A stretch of 7,177 bases of DNA. Source: Hydrogenovibrio sp049975065 (GTDB lineage: Bacteria > Pseudomonadota > Gammaproteobacteria > Thiomicrospirales > Thiomicrospiraceae). Position 1 is the stretch's first letter, and every line of letters begins with the position of its first letter. Of this stretch, positions 1-6,321 are shown one piece after another. The position numbers were made by a program, and so were the translations under genes. The notes beneath the pieces are model-generated. The model ran no database searches. It worked only from the letters and a program-made list of their open reading frames with translations, and had not been told where the DNA came from. The stretch lies in assembly GCA_049975065.1 (NCBI GenBank), contig JBNGDN010000097.1; one strand, given 5' to 3'.

Positions 1-21
1 GCCCAGGCCTGGGCGGTTTTT
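1..21. terminator. Probable bidirectional rho-independent terminator, cut by the window edge
   Basis: Positions 1-14 are a perfect GC-rich palindrome (GCCCAGG/CCTGGGC) followed by GG and a five-T run at 17-21. It lies directly after the stop codon of the minus-strand dehydrogenase gene. Read on the plus strand it is stem plus T-run. On the minus strand an A-run precedes the stem, and the matching T-run would lie left of position 1. The shape therefore suggests a two-way terminator between convergent transcripts, with its left half outside the window. That second half is inferred. Confidence 0.65.
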
Positions 22-24
22 GAG

Positions 25-723
25 TTAGAGTTTTTGCAGACCGTCCGTGTTGCAATCATTTTGCAAGGCTTTCAGTAGTTCGATGGCGATTGCTTGGCTG
101 GTCGGAATCGTATCTGGATTCTCGCTCGGGAATTGACGGCTGCGCGTATTGGATTGAAAAGCGCCGAGCTTGACGCTGTAAAAACGAATCTTGTCTTTTT
201 GATTTTCGGTGGCCAGGGTTTTCATTAATTGCTCCAGTCCGGCTTTCGCCACCCCGTAGGCTCCGTAGTAGGCTGGATTGGCCTCCAAGTTGCGATCCAG
301 CATGGCGACCAACTGCCCGGCTGAGGCCGCACGCAATAGCGGCAATGTCTGCTGAATCAGATGAAAATTGGCATTCAGGTTCGTGTGCAACACTTCATAC
401 CATTGGGTAAACTCGAAATATTCAATGGGGGTAAAGGCTGGCAAAATCGCCGCATTTAAAAAGACCCCATCCAAATGCCCGTATTCGCTTTCCAATGCCG
501 TTTGCAACTGGCCGTAATGGTCTATATTGGCACCGAGTAGATCCATCGGGAATAAGGCCGGTTCCGCCCGACTGGTTTCGGAAGCGACAATGGCATCATA
601 CAAGTGGTTCAGTGCTCCCAGATTTTTATCCAACAATATCAGTTGGTTGTCATCTTGGGCTAAGGCAAGTGCGAGGCTGCGCCCTAAGCCTTCTGCGGCG
701 CCGGTTATCAAGTAAATACTCAT
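25..723 (-). CDS. YciK-like short-chain dehydrogenase/reductase with altered catalytic serine
   Basis: A 232-residue cytosolic Rossmann-fold protein of the SDR family; its substrate is unknown. Visible motifs are the cofactor loop TGxxxGxG (TGAAEGLG, residues 7-14), Asp32 at the end of the second strand (in classical SDRs usually a sign of NAD(H) preference), the NNAG-equivalent LNAA (89-92), Asn115 of the catalytic tetrad, and the YxxxK pair Tyr156/Lys160. The Ser expected 13 residues before the Tyr is Asp143, in the stretch VAMLDRN, so activity may be altered. The segment NxNANFHLxQxxLPLL and the later FPSENPD resemble E. coli YciK and its Pseudomonas homologue. The protein is somewhat shorter than YciK (about 250 residues) because it starts right at the first strand. 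The start at 723 overlaps the stop of the upstream phosphatase gene as ATGA, with AAGAGAAA before it, so translational coupling is likely. The SDR family is certain; YciK kinship is probable from both similarity and gene order. Confidence 0.88.
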   Translation of the reverse strand: MSIYLITGAAEGLGRSLALALAQDDNQLILLDKNLGALNHLYDAIVASETSRAEPALFPMDLLGANIDHYGQLQTALESEYGHLDGVFLNAAILPAFTPIEYFEFTQWYEVLHTNLNANFHLIQQTLPLLRAASAGQLVAMLDRNLEANPAYYGAYGVAKAGLEQLMKTLATENQKDKIRFYSVKLGAFQSNTRSRQFPSENPDTIPTSQAIAIELLKALQNDCNTDGLQKL

Positions 724-1379
724 AGTTTCTCTTGGATAAAGTGGGTGATTTCAATGGGCGTTTCAAAAATGTAGTCCGCTGGCCAAGCGGTCTCAGAAAC
801 GGCTTCCGGCAGGTAGCCGAACATGGCGGCACCGGTTACCATACCCGCATTCAACCCGGCCTCAATATCCCTTGGGTGGTCGCCTAGGTAAATGCAGTCT
901 GCGGCATTCACACCGCACTGTTGCGCCGCCAGCAAAAGCGGTTCCGCATGGGGTTTGCGCACGGTTAAAGTGTCCCCGCAAACCACACTGGCGGGCACGG
1001 AGGGAAAGTGTAAGTTCTCCAGCAATTTTTCCGTGAGCCAAGTGGGTTTATTGGTGACAATTCCCCAAGGTCGCTGACGTTCGGCCAAGCAGTTCAAGCC
1101 TTCTGCCAGGCCTGGGAAAAGACGGGTATGCACGTCAATGTGGTCAAAATACACATCCAAAAAATAGCGGCGCTTCGCTTCCAGTGCCTCCCCCTCCAGC
1201 CCAGGAAAAGCCAGTTCGGTCAGGGCCATCCCCCCTTGGGAAACGGTCTTGCGAATGTCCTGATATCGCAAGGGCGCTTGCCCGAAGTGGCGACAGGTTT
1301 GATTCAGCGCATAGGCAAAATCATAAGAGGTATCCAATAAGGTACCGTCTAAATCAAACAGCACACACTTCAAATTCAT
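720..1379 (-). CDS. mupP: HAD-superfamily sugar-phosphate phosphatase, probable MurNAc 6-phosphate phosphatase MupP (Gph-like)
   Basis: A 219-residue HAD-family hydrolase. Motif I is FDLDGT (nucleophile Asp9, general acid Asp11), motif II is Thr109 in GIVTNKP, motif III is Lys142 in RKP, and motif IV is GDHPRD (Asp167 and Asp171, Mg2+ binding). A helical cap lies at about residues 15-85. Such proteins are often labelled phosphoglycolate phosphatase (Gph). In Pseudomonas the homologue between ubiG and a yciK-like gene is MupP, which dephosphorylates N-acetylmuramic acid 6-phosphate in the cytosolic peptidoglycan-recycling route to UDP-MurNAc. The same neighbours and the segment WGxVTNKP favour MupP here; this is inference, and the substrate cannot be read from the motifs. 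I chose the start at 1379 because GGGAG lies 9 nt upstream and the next residues enter the first strand directly. An in-frame ATG at 1406 would add nine residues but is less well supported. The gene follows ubiG after 37 bp, and its stop overlaps the next start. Confidence 0.85.
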   Translation of the reverse strand: MNLKCVLFDLDGTLLDTSYDFAYALNQTCRHFGQAPLRYQDIRKTVSQGGMALTELAFPGLEGEALEAKRRYFLDVYFDHIDVHTRLFPGLAEGLNCLAERQRPWGIVTNKPTWLTEKLLENLHFPSVPASVVCGDTLTVRKPHAEPLLLAAQQCGVNAADCIYLGDHPRDIEAGLNAGMVTGAAMFGYLPEAVSETAWPADYIFETPIEITHFIQEKL

Positions 1380-1388
1380 GTCGATTTT

Positions 1389-1393
1389 CTCCC
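1389..1393 (-). promoter_or_regulatory. Ribosome binding site that fixes the phosphatase start
   Basis: The minus strand reads GGGAG, 9 nt before the ATG at 1379. The upstream in-frame ATG at 1406 would place this site inside the coding region. This decides for the shorter, 219-residue protein. Confidence 0.6.
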
Positions 1394-1416
1394 AAAATGG
1401 TTGCAATTAACCCGAC

Positions 1417-2199
1417 TCATAAGGGCTTTTGAAAAGCCATAATATAGTTAATATCGAATTTTTCCGTCAGGCCGTACCGCTTCAATAAGGGATTGAACTC
1501 GATACCGGCGCCGCCTCGTAGCAGTAAACCCGCCTGTCGCGCCATGCTTCCTAGCTCGGAAGGCTTGATGAATTTGGCATGAGTGTGCGTGCCTTTCGGC
1601 ACTAGGTTCAACCAGTGTTCGGCCGCTACGATCCCCAGCCAATAAGACTTTTGATTTCGGTTCAGGGTTGAAAAAAACACCCAGCCACCCGGCTTCACGC
1701 TCTGGGCGGCCGCCTGCACAATGGCGGCCGGGTCTGGCACATGCTCCAGCATTTCCATACAGGTCACCAAATCGTAATGCGCTGGATGCTGCTCGGCGTG
1801 TGCCTCGGCCGAGGCCAGCTGATAGGTGACCGCAACCCCCGTTTCCAGGCTGTGCAATCGGGCAATGCTCAACACCTCTTCGGCCAAATCCAAGCCAGTT
1901 ACCTGAGCACCCGCCTGTGCCAGAGATTCAGACAAAATGCCACCACCGCAGCCAATGTCCAGCACCTTTTTATCTGGCAGGCTGAGGTGTTGTTCGATAA
2001 ACGCCCGTCGAAAGGGGTTAATCTTGTGCAAAGCGGCGAACTCACCGGACGCATCCCACCAGGTGTGTGCCAGCTGGTTAAAGTTATTTAATTCGTCCGA
2101 ATCGGCATTGTCGGTTCTTCCCATACCTGAATGATCAGAATGATCGGAGGTATCGGGATTAACGGTTTCCATAGAAGCTCGGGTAGAGACACCTGACAT
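1417..2199 (-). CDS. ubiG: Ubiquinone biosynthesis O-methyltransferase UbiG
   Basis: A 260-residue class I SAM-dependent methyltransferase that carries out both O-methylations of ubiquinone synthesis (2-polyprenyl-6-hydroxyphenol and 3-demethylubiquinol) at the inner face of the membrane. UbiG hallmarks are FNQLAHTWWDASGEF (residues 40-54), HKINPFR (58-64), SAM motif I VLDIGCGGG (79-87), acidic LDL at 104-106, the TCMEMLEHVPDP block (147-157), and FFSTLNRN (175-182). The segment at about 182-212, ending PKGTHTHAKFIKP, corresponds to the region that contacts membrane lipid in E. coli UbiG. The protein is about 20 residues longer than E. coli UbiG because of a polar N-terminal tail (residues 1-35) rich in Ser, Asp and His, with a small SDHSDH repeat. 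The start at 2199 is supported by AGGAAG, 6 nt upstream; the internal Met10 and Met26 have no comparable site. It is the first gene of a three-gene minus-strand operon and is driven by a promoter at about 2241-2249. Confidence 0.96.
   Translation of the reverse strand: MSGVSTRASMETVNPDTSDHSDHSGMGRTDNADSDELNNFNQLAHTWWDASGEFAALHKINPFRRAFIEQHLSLPDKKVLDIGCGGGILSESLAQAGAQVTGLDLAEEVLSIARLHSLETGVAVTYQLASAEAHAEQHPAHYDLVTCMEMLEHVPDPAAIVQAAAQSVKPGGWVFFSTLNRNQKSYWLGIVAAEHWLNLVPKGTHTHAKFIKPSELGSMARQAGLLLRGGAGIEFNPLLKRYGLTEKFDINYIMAFQKPL
2129..2145. repeat. Short tandem repeat in the ubiG N-terminal tail
   Basis: GAATGATC occurs twice with a 9-bp period (2129-2136 and 2138-2145) and encodes the duplicated Ser-Asp-His triplet of the UbiG tail. 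It keeps the reading frame, so change in copy number would alter tail length only. It may be a simple slippage product in an unconserved segment. Confidence 0.6.
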
Positions 2200-2240
2200 A
2201 ACATTCTTCCTAGCAATAAGCGGGGTGAAATCGGCTTGAA

Positions 2241-2249
2241 ATTATAGCA
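2241..2249 (-). promoter_or_regulatory. Extended -10 promoter for the ubiG operon
   Basis: The minus strand reads TGCTATAAT, a perfect -10 hexamer (2246-2241) with the TGn extension, about 45 nt before the ubiG start. No good -35 is present; TTACAC (2270-2265) is the nearest candidate at 18-bp spacing. An extended -10 can compensate for a poor -35. Transcription would start near 2234 and give a 5' leader of about 35 nt. Confidence 0.6.
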
Positions 2250-2324
2250 ACTACCGCGTTTCAGGTGTAACGAATCGGTTTAGAGACGCCTTTACCGTGA
2301 TTATCCATCCATTCCGCGTAATTC

Positions 2325-2349
2325 CTGAAGGAAAACGCCGTTTTTTCAG
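2325..2349. repeat. Imperfect inverted repeat abutting the gyrA -10 box
   Basis: The left arm CTGAA-GG-AAAACG (2325-2337) mirrors the right arm CGTTTT-TTCAG (2339-2349), apart from a two-base GG bulge on the left. The centre is a single C at 2338. It spans the -35/spacer zone of the presumed gyrA promoter and ends one base before TATAAT. Being upstream of the predicted transcript start, it would act as DNA, possibly as a protein site or a supercoil-sensitive element. No known operator is recognised. Confidence 0.4.
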
Positions 2350-2350
2350 T

Positions 2351-2356
2351 TATAAT
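2351..2356 (+). promoter_or_regulatory. -10 box of the probable gyrA promoter
   Basis: A consensus TATAAT, which would start transcription near 2363, about 183 nt before gyrA. No hexamer resembling TTGACA lies at the usual 16-18 bp upstream, where an A-rich stretch and an inverted repeat sit instead. It is the best promoter candidate on this strand, but the weak -35 leaves it unproven. Confidence 0.5.
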
Positions 2357-2545
2357 GCTCAGTCTATTTTTAATAAGAACGCTTTGCAACCAAGCCTGAC
2401 GATTTCAACAGGTCTGCACCCAAGATGCCAGACGCGTACCCGACTCGGCACGCAGGCCGCAGCCTTAAACAATGAATCAAGTTCATGAAATTAAGAATCT
2501 TCGGTTTGGGGTAAAGACATCTAACTATAAAGAAACTGTGATTCT

Positions 2546-5161
2546 ATGTCCGATTTTGCAAGAGAAATTCTTCCGATCTCATTAGAAGATGAGATGAAAC
2601 AATCGTATCTCAGTTATGCCATGAGTGTCATTGTGGGTCGCGCCCTGCCGGATGTCCGGGACGGCCTCAAGCCAGTTCATCGTCGCGTGCTTTACGCCAT
2701 GAATGAGCTGGGGAACGCCTGGAACAAACCCTATAAGAAATCCGCTCGTATTGTGGGGGATGTCATCGGTAAATATCATCCGCACGGGGATACCGCCGTT
2801 TACGACACCATTGTGCGAATGGCGCAACCGTTTTCCTTGCGCTATATGCTGGTGGACGGGCAGGGGAACTTTGGTTCCATTGATGGTGACGCACCCGCCG
2901 CCATGCGTTACACCGAAGTGCGCATGGCGAAGATTGCACACGAATTGCTTGCGGATTTAGACAAAGAAACCGTTAACTTTACCCCCAACTACGACGGCTC
3001 CGAAAGCGAACCGGACGTTCTGCCGACGCGCGTTCCTAATCTGTTGGTCAACGGCTCCTCCGGCATTGCCGTCGGCATGGCCACCAACATTCCGCCTCAT
3101 AACATCAATGAAACTGTCCGCGCCTGTGTGGCGTTAATTGATGACTCTTCCTTGGATGTTCCGGCGTTGATGGAGCATTTGCCGGGGCCGGATTTTCCAA
3201 CATACGGCATTATTAACGGCACCAAAGGCATACGAGAAGCCTATGAAACCGGTCGCGGACGCGTACAAATGCGTGCCAAAACCGCCATCGAGACGGACAA
3301 AAGCGGCAAGGTATCCATTATCGTCAATGAAATTCCTTACCAAGTGAACAAGGCCAAGTTAATTGAACGCATTGCCGAGCTTGTGAAAGAAAAGAAAATT
3401 GAAGGCATTACCGCTTTGCGCGACGAATCCGACAAGGACGGTATGCGCATTGTCATCGAAGTACGCCGAGGGGAAGTGCCCGAGATTCTCATCAACAATC
3501 TATACAAGCAAACGGCCATGCAAACCGTTTTCGGCATTAACATGGTGGCTTTGATCGATGGCCAACCGAAGCTGCTGAATCTAAAAGAGGTTCTTGAGGC
3601 CTTTATTCGCCACCGCCGTGAAGTAGTGACGCGCCGAACGATCTTCGACCTTCGTAAGGCGCGCGAAAAAGCGCACATTCTGGAAGGCCTGGCGGTGGCA
3701 CTGAACAATATCGATGAAATGATCGAATTGATTAAGGCCTCGCCCAGCCCGGCTGTCGCCAAGGAACGCATGCTGGAACGCGACTGGCCGGTTGGCCAGG
3801 TCACGCAATTATTGGAACGGGTCGAAATGGACGATGTTCGCCCGGAAGACCTGCCCGCAGGCTTTGGTGTGGACGGCTCCGTCTACAAGTTGTCGCCCAA
3901 TCAGGCGCAAGCCATTCTGGAAATGCGCCTTCACCGTTTAACCGGGTTGGAGCAGGATAAAATCCTGAATGAGTACCGTGAATTGGTGTCCAAAATTGCC
4001 GAATTTCTTGAAATTTTGCGCAACCCAGACCGTTTAACGCAAGTGGTACGGGATGAACTGCTGGAAGTGGTTGAAAACTTCGGTGATGAACGCCGCACCG
4101 AGATTGACCATTCCTATCAAGACATTGATGCTGAAGATTTGATTGCGGTCGAAGATCGCATCGTAACACTGTCACAGGACGGTTACATCAAAACACAGCC
4201 TCTGTCGGACTATCAGGCGCAGCGTCGGGGTGGGCGCGGCAAATCGGCTACGCAAATGAAGGAAGACGATCAAGTCGGTCAGATTCTGGTGGCCAGCACC
4301 CACGATATGTTACTGTGCTTTTCCAATCGCGGCAAACTCTACTGGCAAAAAACCTGGCAGCTACCGCTGGCCAGTCGTGGCTCGAAAGGCAAGCCGATTG
4401 TGAATGTGTTGCCACTGGAAAACGATGAGTACATTTCGTCCATTCTGCCAGTCACGGAATTCTCCGAAGGCTATTATGTCTTTATGGCGACCAAGAAATC
4501 GACCGTCAAACGTGTCGCCTTGGCCGATTTTTCACGCCCAAGAGCGAACGGTATCATTGCCGTCGATTTATTGGATGACGACGAACTGGTCGGCACGGCG
4601 ATTACCGACGGCGAGCAGGACATTATGCTGTTCAGCAATATCGGCAAAGCCATTCGTTTCGACGAAAATGATGTTCGTGTCATGGGGCGTCAGGCACGCG
4701 GTGTACGCGGTATGAAACTGAAAGACGAGATGTCGATTATCAGTATGCAGGTGGCCCGTAAAGACACCCTGATTTTGACGGCAACCGAGCACGGTTACGG
4801 TAAATGCACACCGGTGGACGATTACTCCACCATTAACCGTGGCGGACAAGGGGTCATTTCCATTAAAACGTCGGATCGAAACGGTAACGTGGTTTCATCC
4901 GTCGCGGTCACGCCGGAACAGGAAGTGGTGTTGATTACCAATAAAGGGACTTTGGTGCGTACGCGCGTTTCCGAAATCTCCGTTGTGGGGCGTAATACTC
5001 AAGGCGTGAAGCTGATTAACGTCGGCAAAGGCGAAGTCGTGGTCGGTTTGGCGGTGGTTGACGTTCAGGATGAAGCGTTGCTGGAAGCCATTGACGAAGC
5101 GGATGGCGGTTCCATCGAGAATACAGCGCCGGAATCGGAAGAGGACTCCGCAACGGAATAA
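2546..5161 (+). CDS. gyrA: DNA gyrase subunit A
   Basis: An 871-residue subunit of the A2B2 type II topoisomerase that introduces negative supercoils using ATP bound by GyrB. The length is normal for gammaproteobacteria (E. coli 875). Residues 1 to about 125 match E. coli in register: the start MSDFAREI, the winged-helix DNA-binding part, the quinolone region YHPHGDTAVYD (77-87), and catalytic Tyr122 in AMRYTEV. The tower and coiled-coil gate follow to about 520. The C-terminal DNA-wrapping beta-pinwheel begins near 530 and carries the GyrA box QRRGGRG (559-565), which separates gyrase from topoisomerase IV ParC. An acidic tail fills about 842-871; in E. coli this tail tunes supercoiling. Residue 83 is Thr (Ser in E. 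coli) and residue 87 is Asp. The start is fixed by homology, although the ribosome site is weak (AAAGAAA, 10 nt upstream, no GG). serC follows after 61 bp. GyrB is not in the window. Confidence 0.99.
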   Translation: MSDFAREILPISLEDEMKQSYLSYAMSVIVGRALPDVRDGLKPVHRRVLYAMNELGNAWNKPYKKSARIVGDVIGKYHPHGDTAVYDTIVRMAQPFSLRYMLVDGQGNFGSIDGDAPAAMRYTEVRMAKIAHELLADLDKETVNFTPNYDGSESEPDVLPTRVPNLLVNGSSGIAVGMATNIPPHNINETVRACVALIDDSSLDVPALMEHLPGPDFPTYGIINGTKGIREAYETGRGRVQMRAKTAIETDKSGKVSIIVNEIPYQVNKAKLIERIAELVKEKKIEGITALRDESDKDGMRIVIEVRRGEVPEILINNLYKQTAMQTVFGINMVALIDGQPKLLNLKEVLEAFIRHRREVVTRRTIFDLRKAREKAHILEGLAVALNNIDEMIELIKASPSPAVAKERMLERDWPVGQVTQLLERVEMDDVRPEDLPAGFGVDGSVYKLSPNQAQAILEMRLHRLTGLEQDKILNEYRELVSKIAEFLEILRNPDRLTQVVRDELLEVVENFGDERRTEIDHSYQDIDAEDLIAVEDRIVTLSQDGYIKTQPLSDYQAQRRGGRGKSATQMKEDDQVGQILVASTHDMLLCFSNRGKLYWQKTWQLPLASRGSKGKPIVNVLPLENDEYISSILPVTEFSEGYYVFMATKKSTVKRVALADFSRPRANGIIAVDLLDDDELVGTAITDGEQDIMLFSNIGKAIRFDENDVRVMGRQARGVRGMKLKDEMSIISMQVARKDTLILTATEHGYGKCTPVDDYSTINRGGQGVISIKTSDRNGNVVSSVAVTPEQEVVLITNKGTLVRTRVSEISVVGRNTQGVKLINVGKGEVVVGLAVVDVQDEALLEAIDEADGGSIENTAPESEEDSATE

Positions 5162-5172
5162 CGTTCAAATAA

Positions 5173-5191
5173 GGGCCTGTTTCTCAGGCCC
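5173..5191. terminator. GC-rich hairpin between gyrA and serC, possible weak or partial terminator
   Basis: A perfect 7-bp stem GGGCCTG/CAGGCCC (5173-5179 and 5185-5191) with a five-base loop TTTCT. No T-run follows on the plus strand (GAATTCCTAG comes next), so it is not a standard intrinsic terminator. It could cause pausing, mark a processing site or protect the 3' end of gyrA mRNA, letting gyrA and serC levels differ. On the minus strand it is followed by TTATTT, also a poor terminator. Confidence 0.45.
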
Positions 5192-5222
5192 GAATTCCTA
5201 GTTCAAGAAATAAAGAGACACA

Positions 5223-6287
5223 ATGAGAGCATTTAATTTTAGTGCCGGCCCTGCCATGTTGCCGGAAGCTGTTATGCGCAAGGCGCAGGCGGAATTTTTA
5301 AATTGGAATCATACCGGCATGTCGGTGATGGAAATGAGTCACCGCAGCAAGGAATTCATGGAAGTCGCCCACCACATGGAAGCCACTTTGCGTGAGATCA
5401 TGGGGATTCCAAACAATTATAAGGTGCTGTTTTTGCACGGCGGCGCTTCTTTGCAGTTTGCCGGTGTGCCGATGAATTTGACGGAAGCCGATGATGTGGT
5501 GGATTACGTCAATACCGGTGTCTGGTCACAAAAAGCGATTAAAGAAGCCGCCCGTTATGTCAAGGTAAACGAAGTGGCGAAGGCCGAAAACACCATTCCA
5601 TCACCGGAAACATGGCGTTTGTCACCTGAAGCCAAGTATTTGCACATCTGCCAAAACGAAACCATCACCGGTGTAGAATATCAGTCTGCGCCCCTTAGCG
5701 ACAAACCCATTATTTCCGACTTCTCATCCACCGTACTTTCCCGCCCAATCAATGTTTCCGATTACGGTGTCATCTATGCCGGTGCGCAAAAAAACATAGG
5801 TCCGGCAGGCCTGGCGATTGTTGTGGTACGCGAGGACTTGATCGGTCACGCACGATCCGATACGCCAAACCTAATGAACTGGAAAACCTACAATGATAAC
5901 GGTTCGATGTTCAATACGCCCGCGACCTTCTCTTGGTATTTAGCCGGGTTGGTGTTCGATTGGATTAAAGAGCAGGGCGGGGTTGACGCCATGGGCGAAA
6001 TCAATCAGCGTAAATCGAAAAAACTGTACGACCTGATCGATGCGTCAGACTTCTTCTACAACGAAGTGGATCCATCGGTACGCTCTTGGATGAATGTGAC
6101 CTTTAAGTTGAAAAATACCGATTTGGACGCGGCGTTCCTGGAAGAATCGAAAGCGGCCGGTCTGTTGAGTTTGAAAGGTCATAAAGCCTATGGCGGCATG
6201 CGCGCCAGCATCTATAACGCCATGCCGGAAGAAGGTGTGGATGCATTGGTTCAATTTATGAAAAACTTCGAAGCGAAATACGCCTGA
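5223..6287 (+). CDS. serC: Phosphoserine aminotransferase SerC
   Basis: A 354-residue class V PLP-dependent aminotransferase (family about 360). It moves an amino group from glutamate to 3-phosphohydroxypyruvate to give phosphoserine, the second step of serine synthesis, and also serves the DXP-dependent PLP pathway via 4-phosphohydroxythreonine. Visible family marks are the start FNFSAGPAMLP (residues 4-14), HGGASLQF (72-79), the cofactor-contacting CQNETITGVE (143-152), ISDFSST (164-170), the Schiff-base Lys190 in AGAQKNIGPAG, and the C-terminal GHKAYGGMRASIYNAM (319-334) with the substrate-binding Arg327. It works as a cytosolic homodimer. The start at 5223 has AGAG 5 nt upstream. It lies 61 bp after gyrA, with a hairpin in between, and 34 bp before pheA. 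I see no clear separate promoter, so cotranscription with gyrA or read-through past the hairpin is possible. No anomaly is seen. Confidence 0.98.
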   Translation: MRAFNFSAGPAMLPEAVMRKAQAEFLNWNHTGMSVMEMSHRSKEFMEVAHHMEATLREIMGIPNNYKVLFLHGGASLQFAGVPMNLTEADDVVDYVNTGVWSQKAIKEAARYVKVNEVAKAENTIPSPETWRLSPEAKYLHICQNETITGVEYQSAPLSDKPIISDFSSTVLSRPINVSDYGVIYAGAQKNIGPAGLAIVVVREDLIGHARSDTPNLMNWKTYNDNGSMFNTPATFSWYLAGLVFDWIKEQGGVDAMGEINQRKSKKLYDLIDASDFFYNEVDPSVRSWMNVTFKLKNTDLDAAFLEESKAAGLLSLKGHKAYGGMRASIYNAMPEEGVDALVQFMKNFEAKYA

Positions 6288-6321
6288 TGATGGCCAGCCC
6301 TGAGTAAAACGACAAGACTGT

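Larger units (their letters stand above)
2200..2545. other. Divergent intergenic region between ubiG and gyrA
   Basis: These 346 bp separate the divergent genes and show no convincing gene. The left part holds the ubiG ribosome site and an extended -10 promoter on the minus strand. The middle holds a TATAAT for gyrA, with an imperfect inverted repeat directly upstream of it (2325-2349). A second weak inverted repeat is GCGTTTC (2256-2262) with GAGACGC (2283-2289). The right part, about 2363-2545, would be a long gyrA leader. It contains ATGAA-5 nt-TTCAT (2472-2486), which could form a weak stem, and two very short overlapping open frames without ribosome sites. No known riboswitch or leader RNA is recognised. 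Confidence 0.7.

Noticed and set aside
1106..1115. CCAGGCCTGG palindrome inside the phosphatase gene, matching the core of the terminator at 1-14
   Set aside because: It is a 10-bp match inside a coding region with no T-run and no further shared sequence, so coincidence is likely.
2297..2488. A 63-codon open frame starting with GTG upstream of gyrA
   Set aside because: It runs across the presumed gyrA promoter, has no ribosome site, and its translation has no recognisable protein character.
2505..2531. TTTGGG with TATAAA as a second gyrA promoter
   Set aside because: The spacing is only 15 bp, the -35 is poor, and the transcript would begin less than 10 nt before the start codon.
3337..4175. 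Long antisense open frames (155 and 124 codons) inside gyrA
   Set aside because: They lie opposite highly conserved gyrA codons and have Arg/Ser-rich or low-character translations typical of shadow frames.
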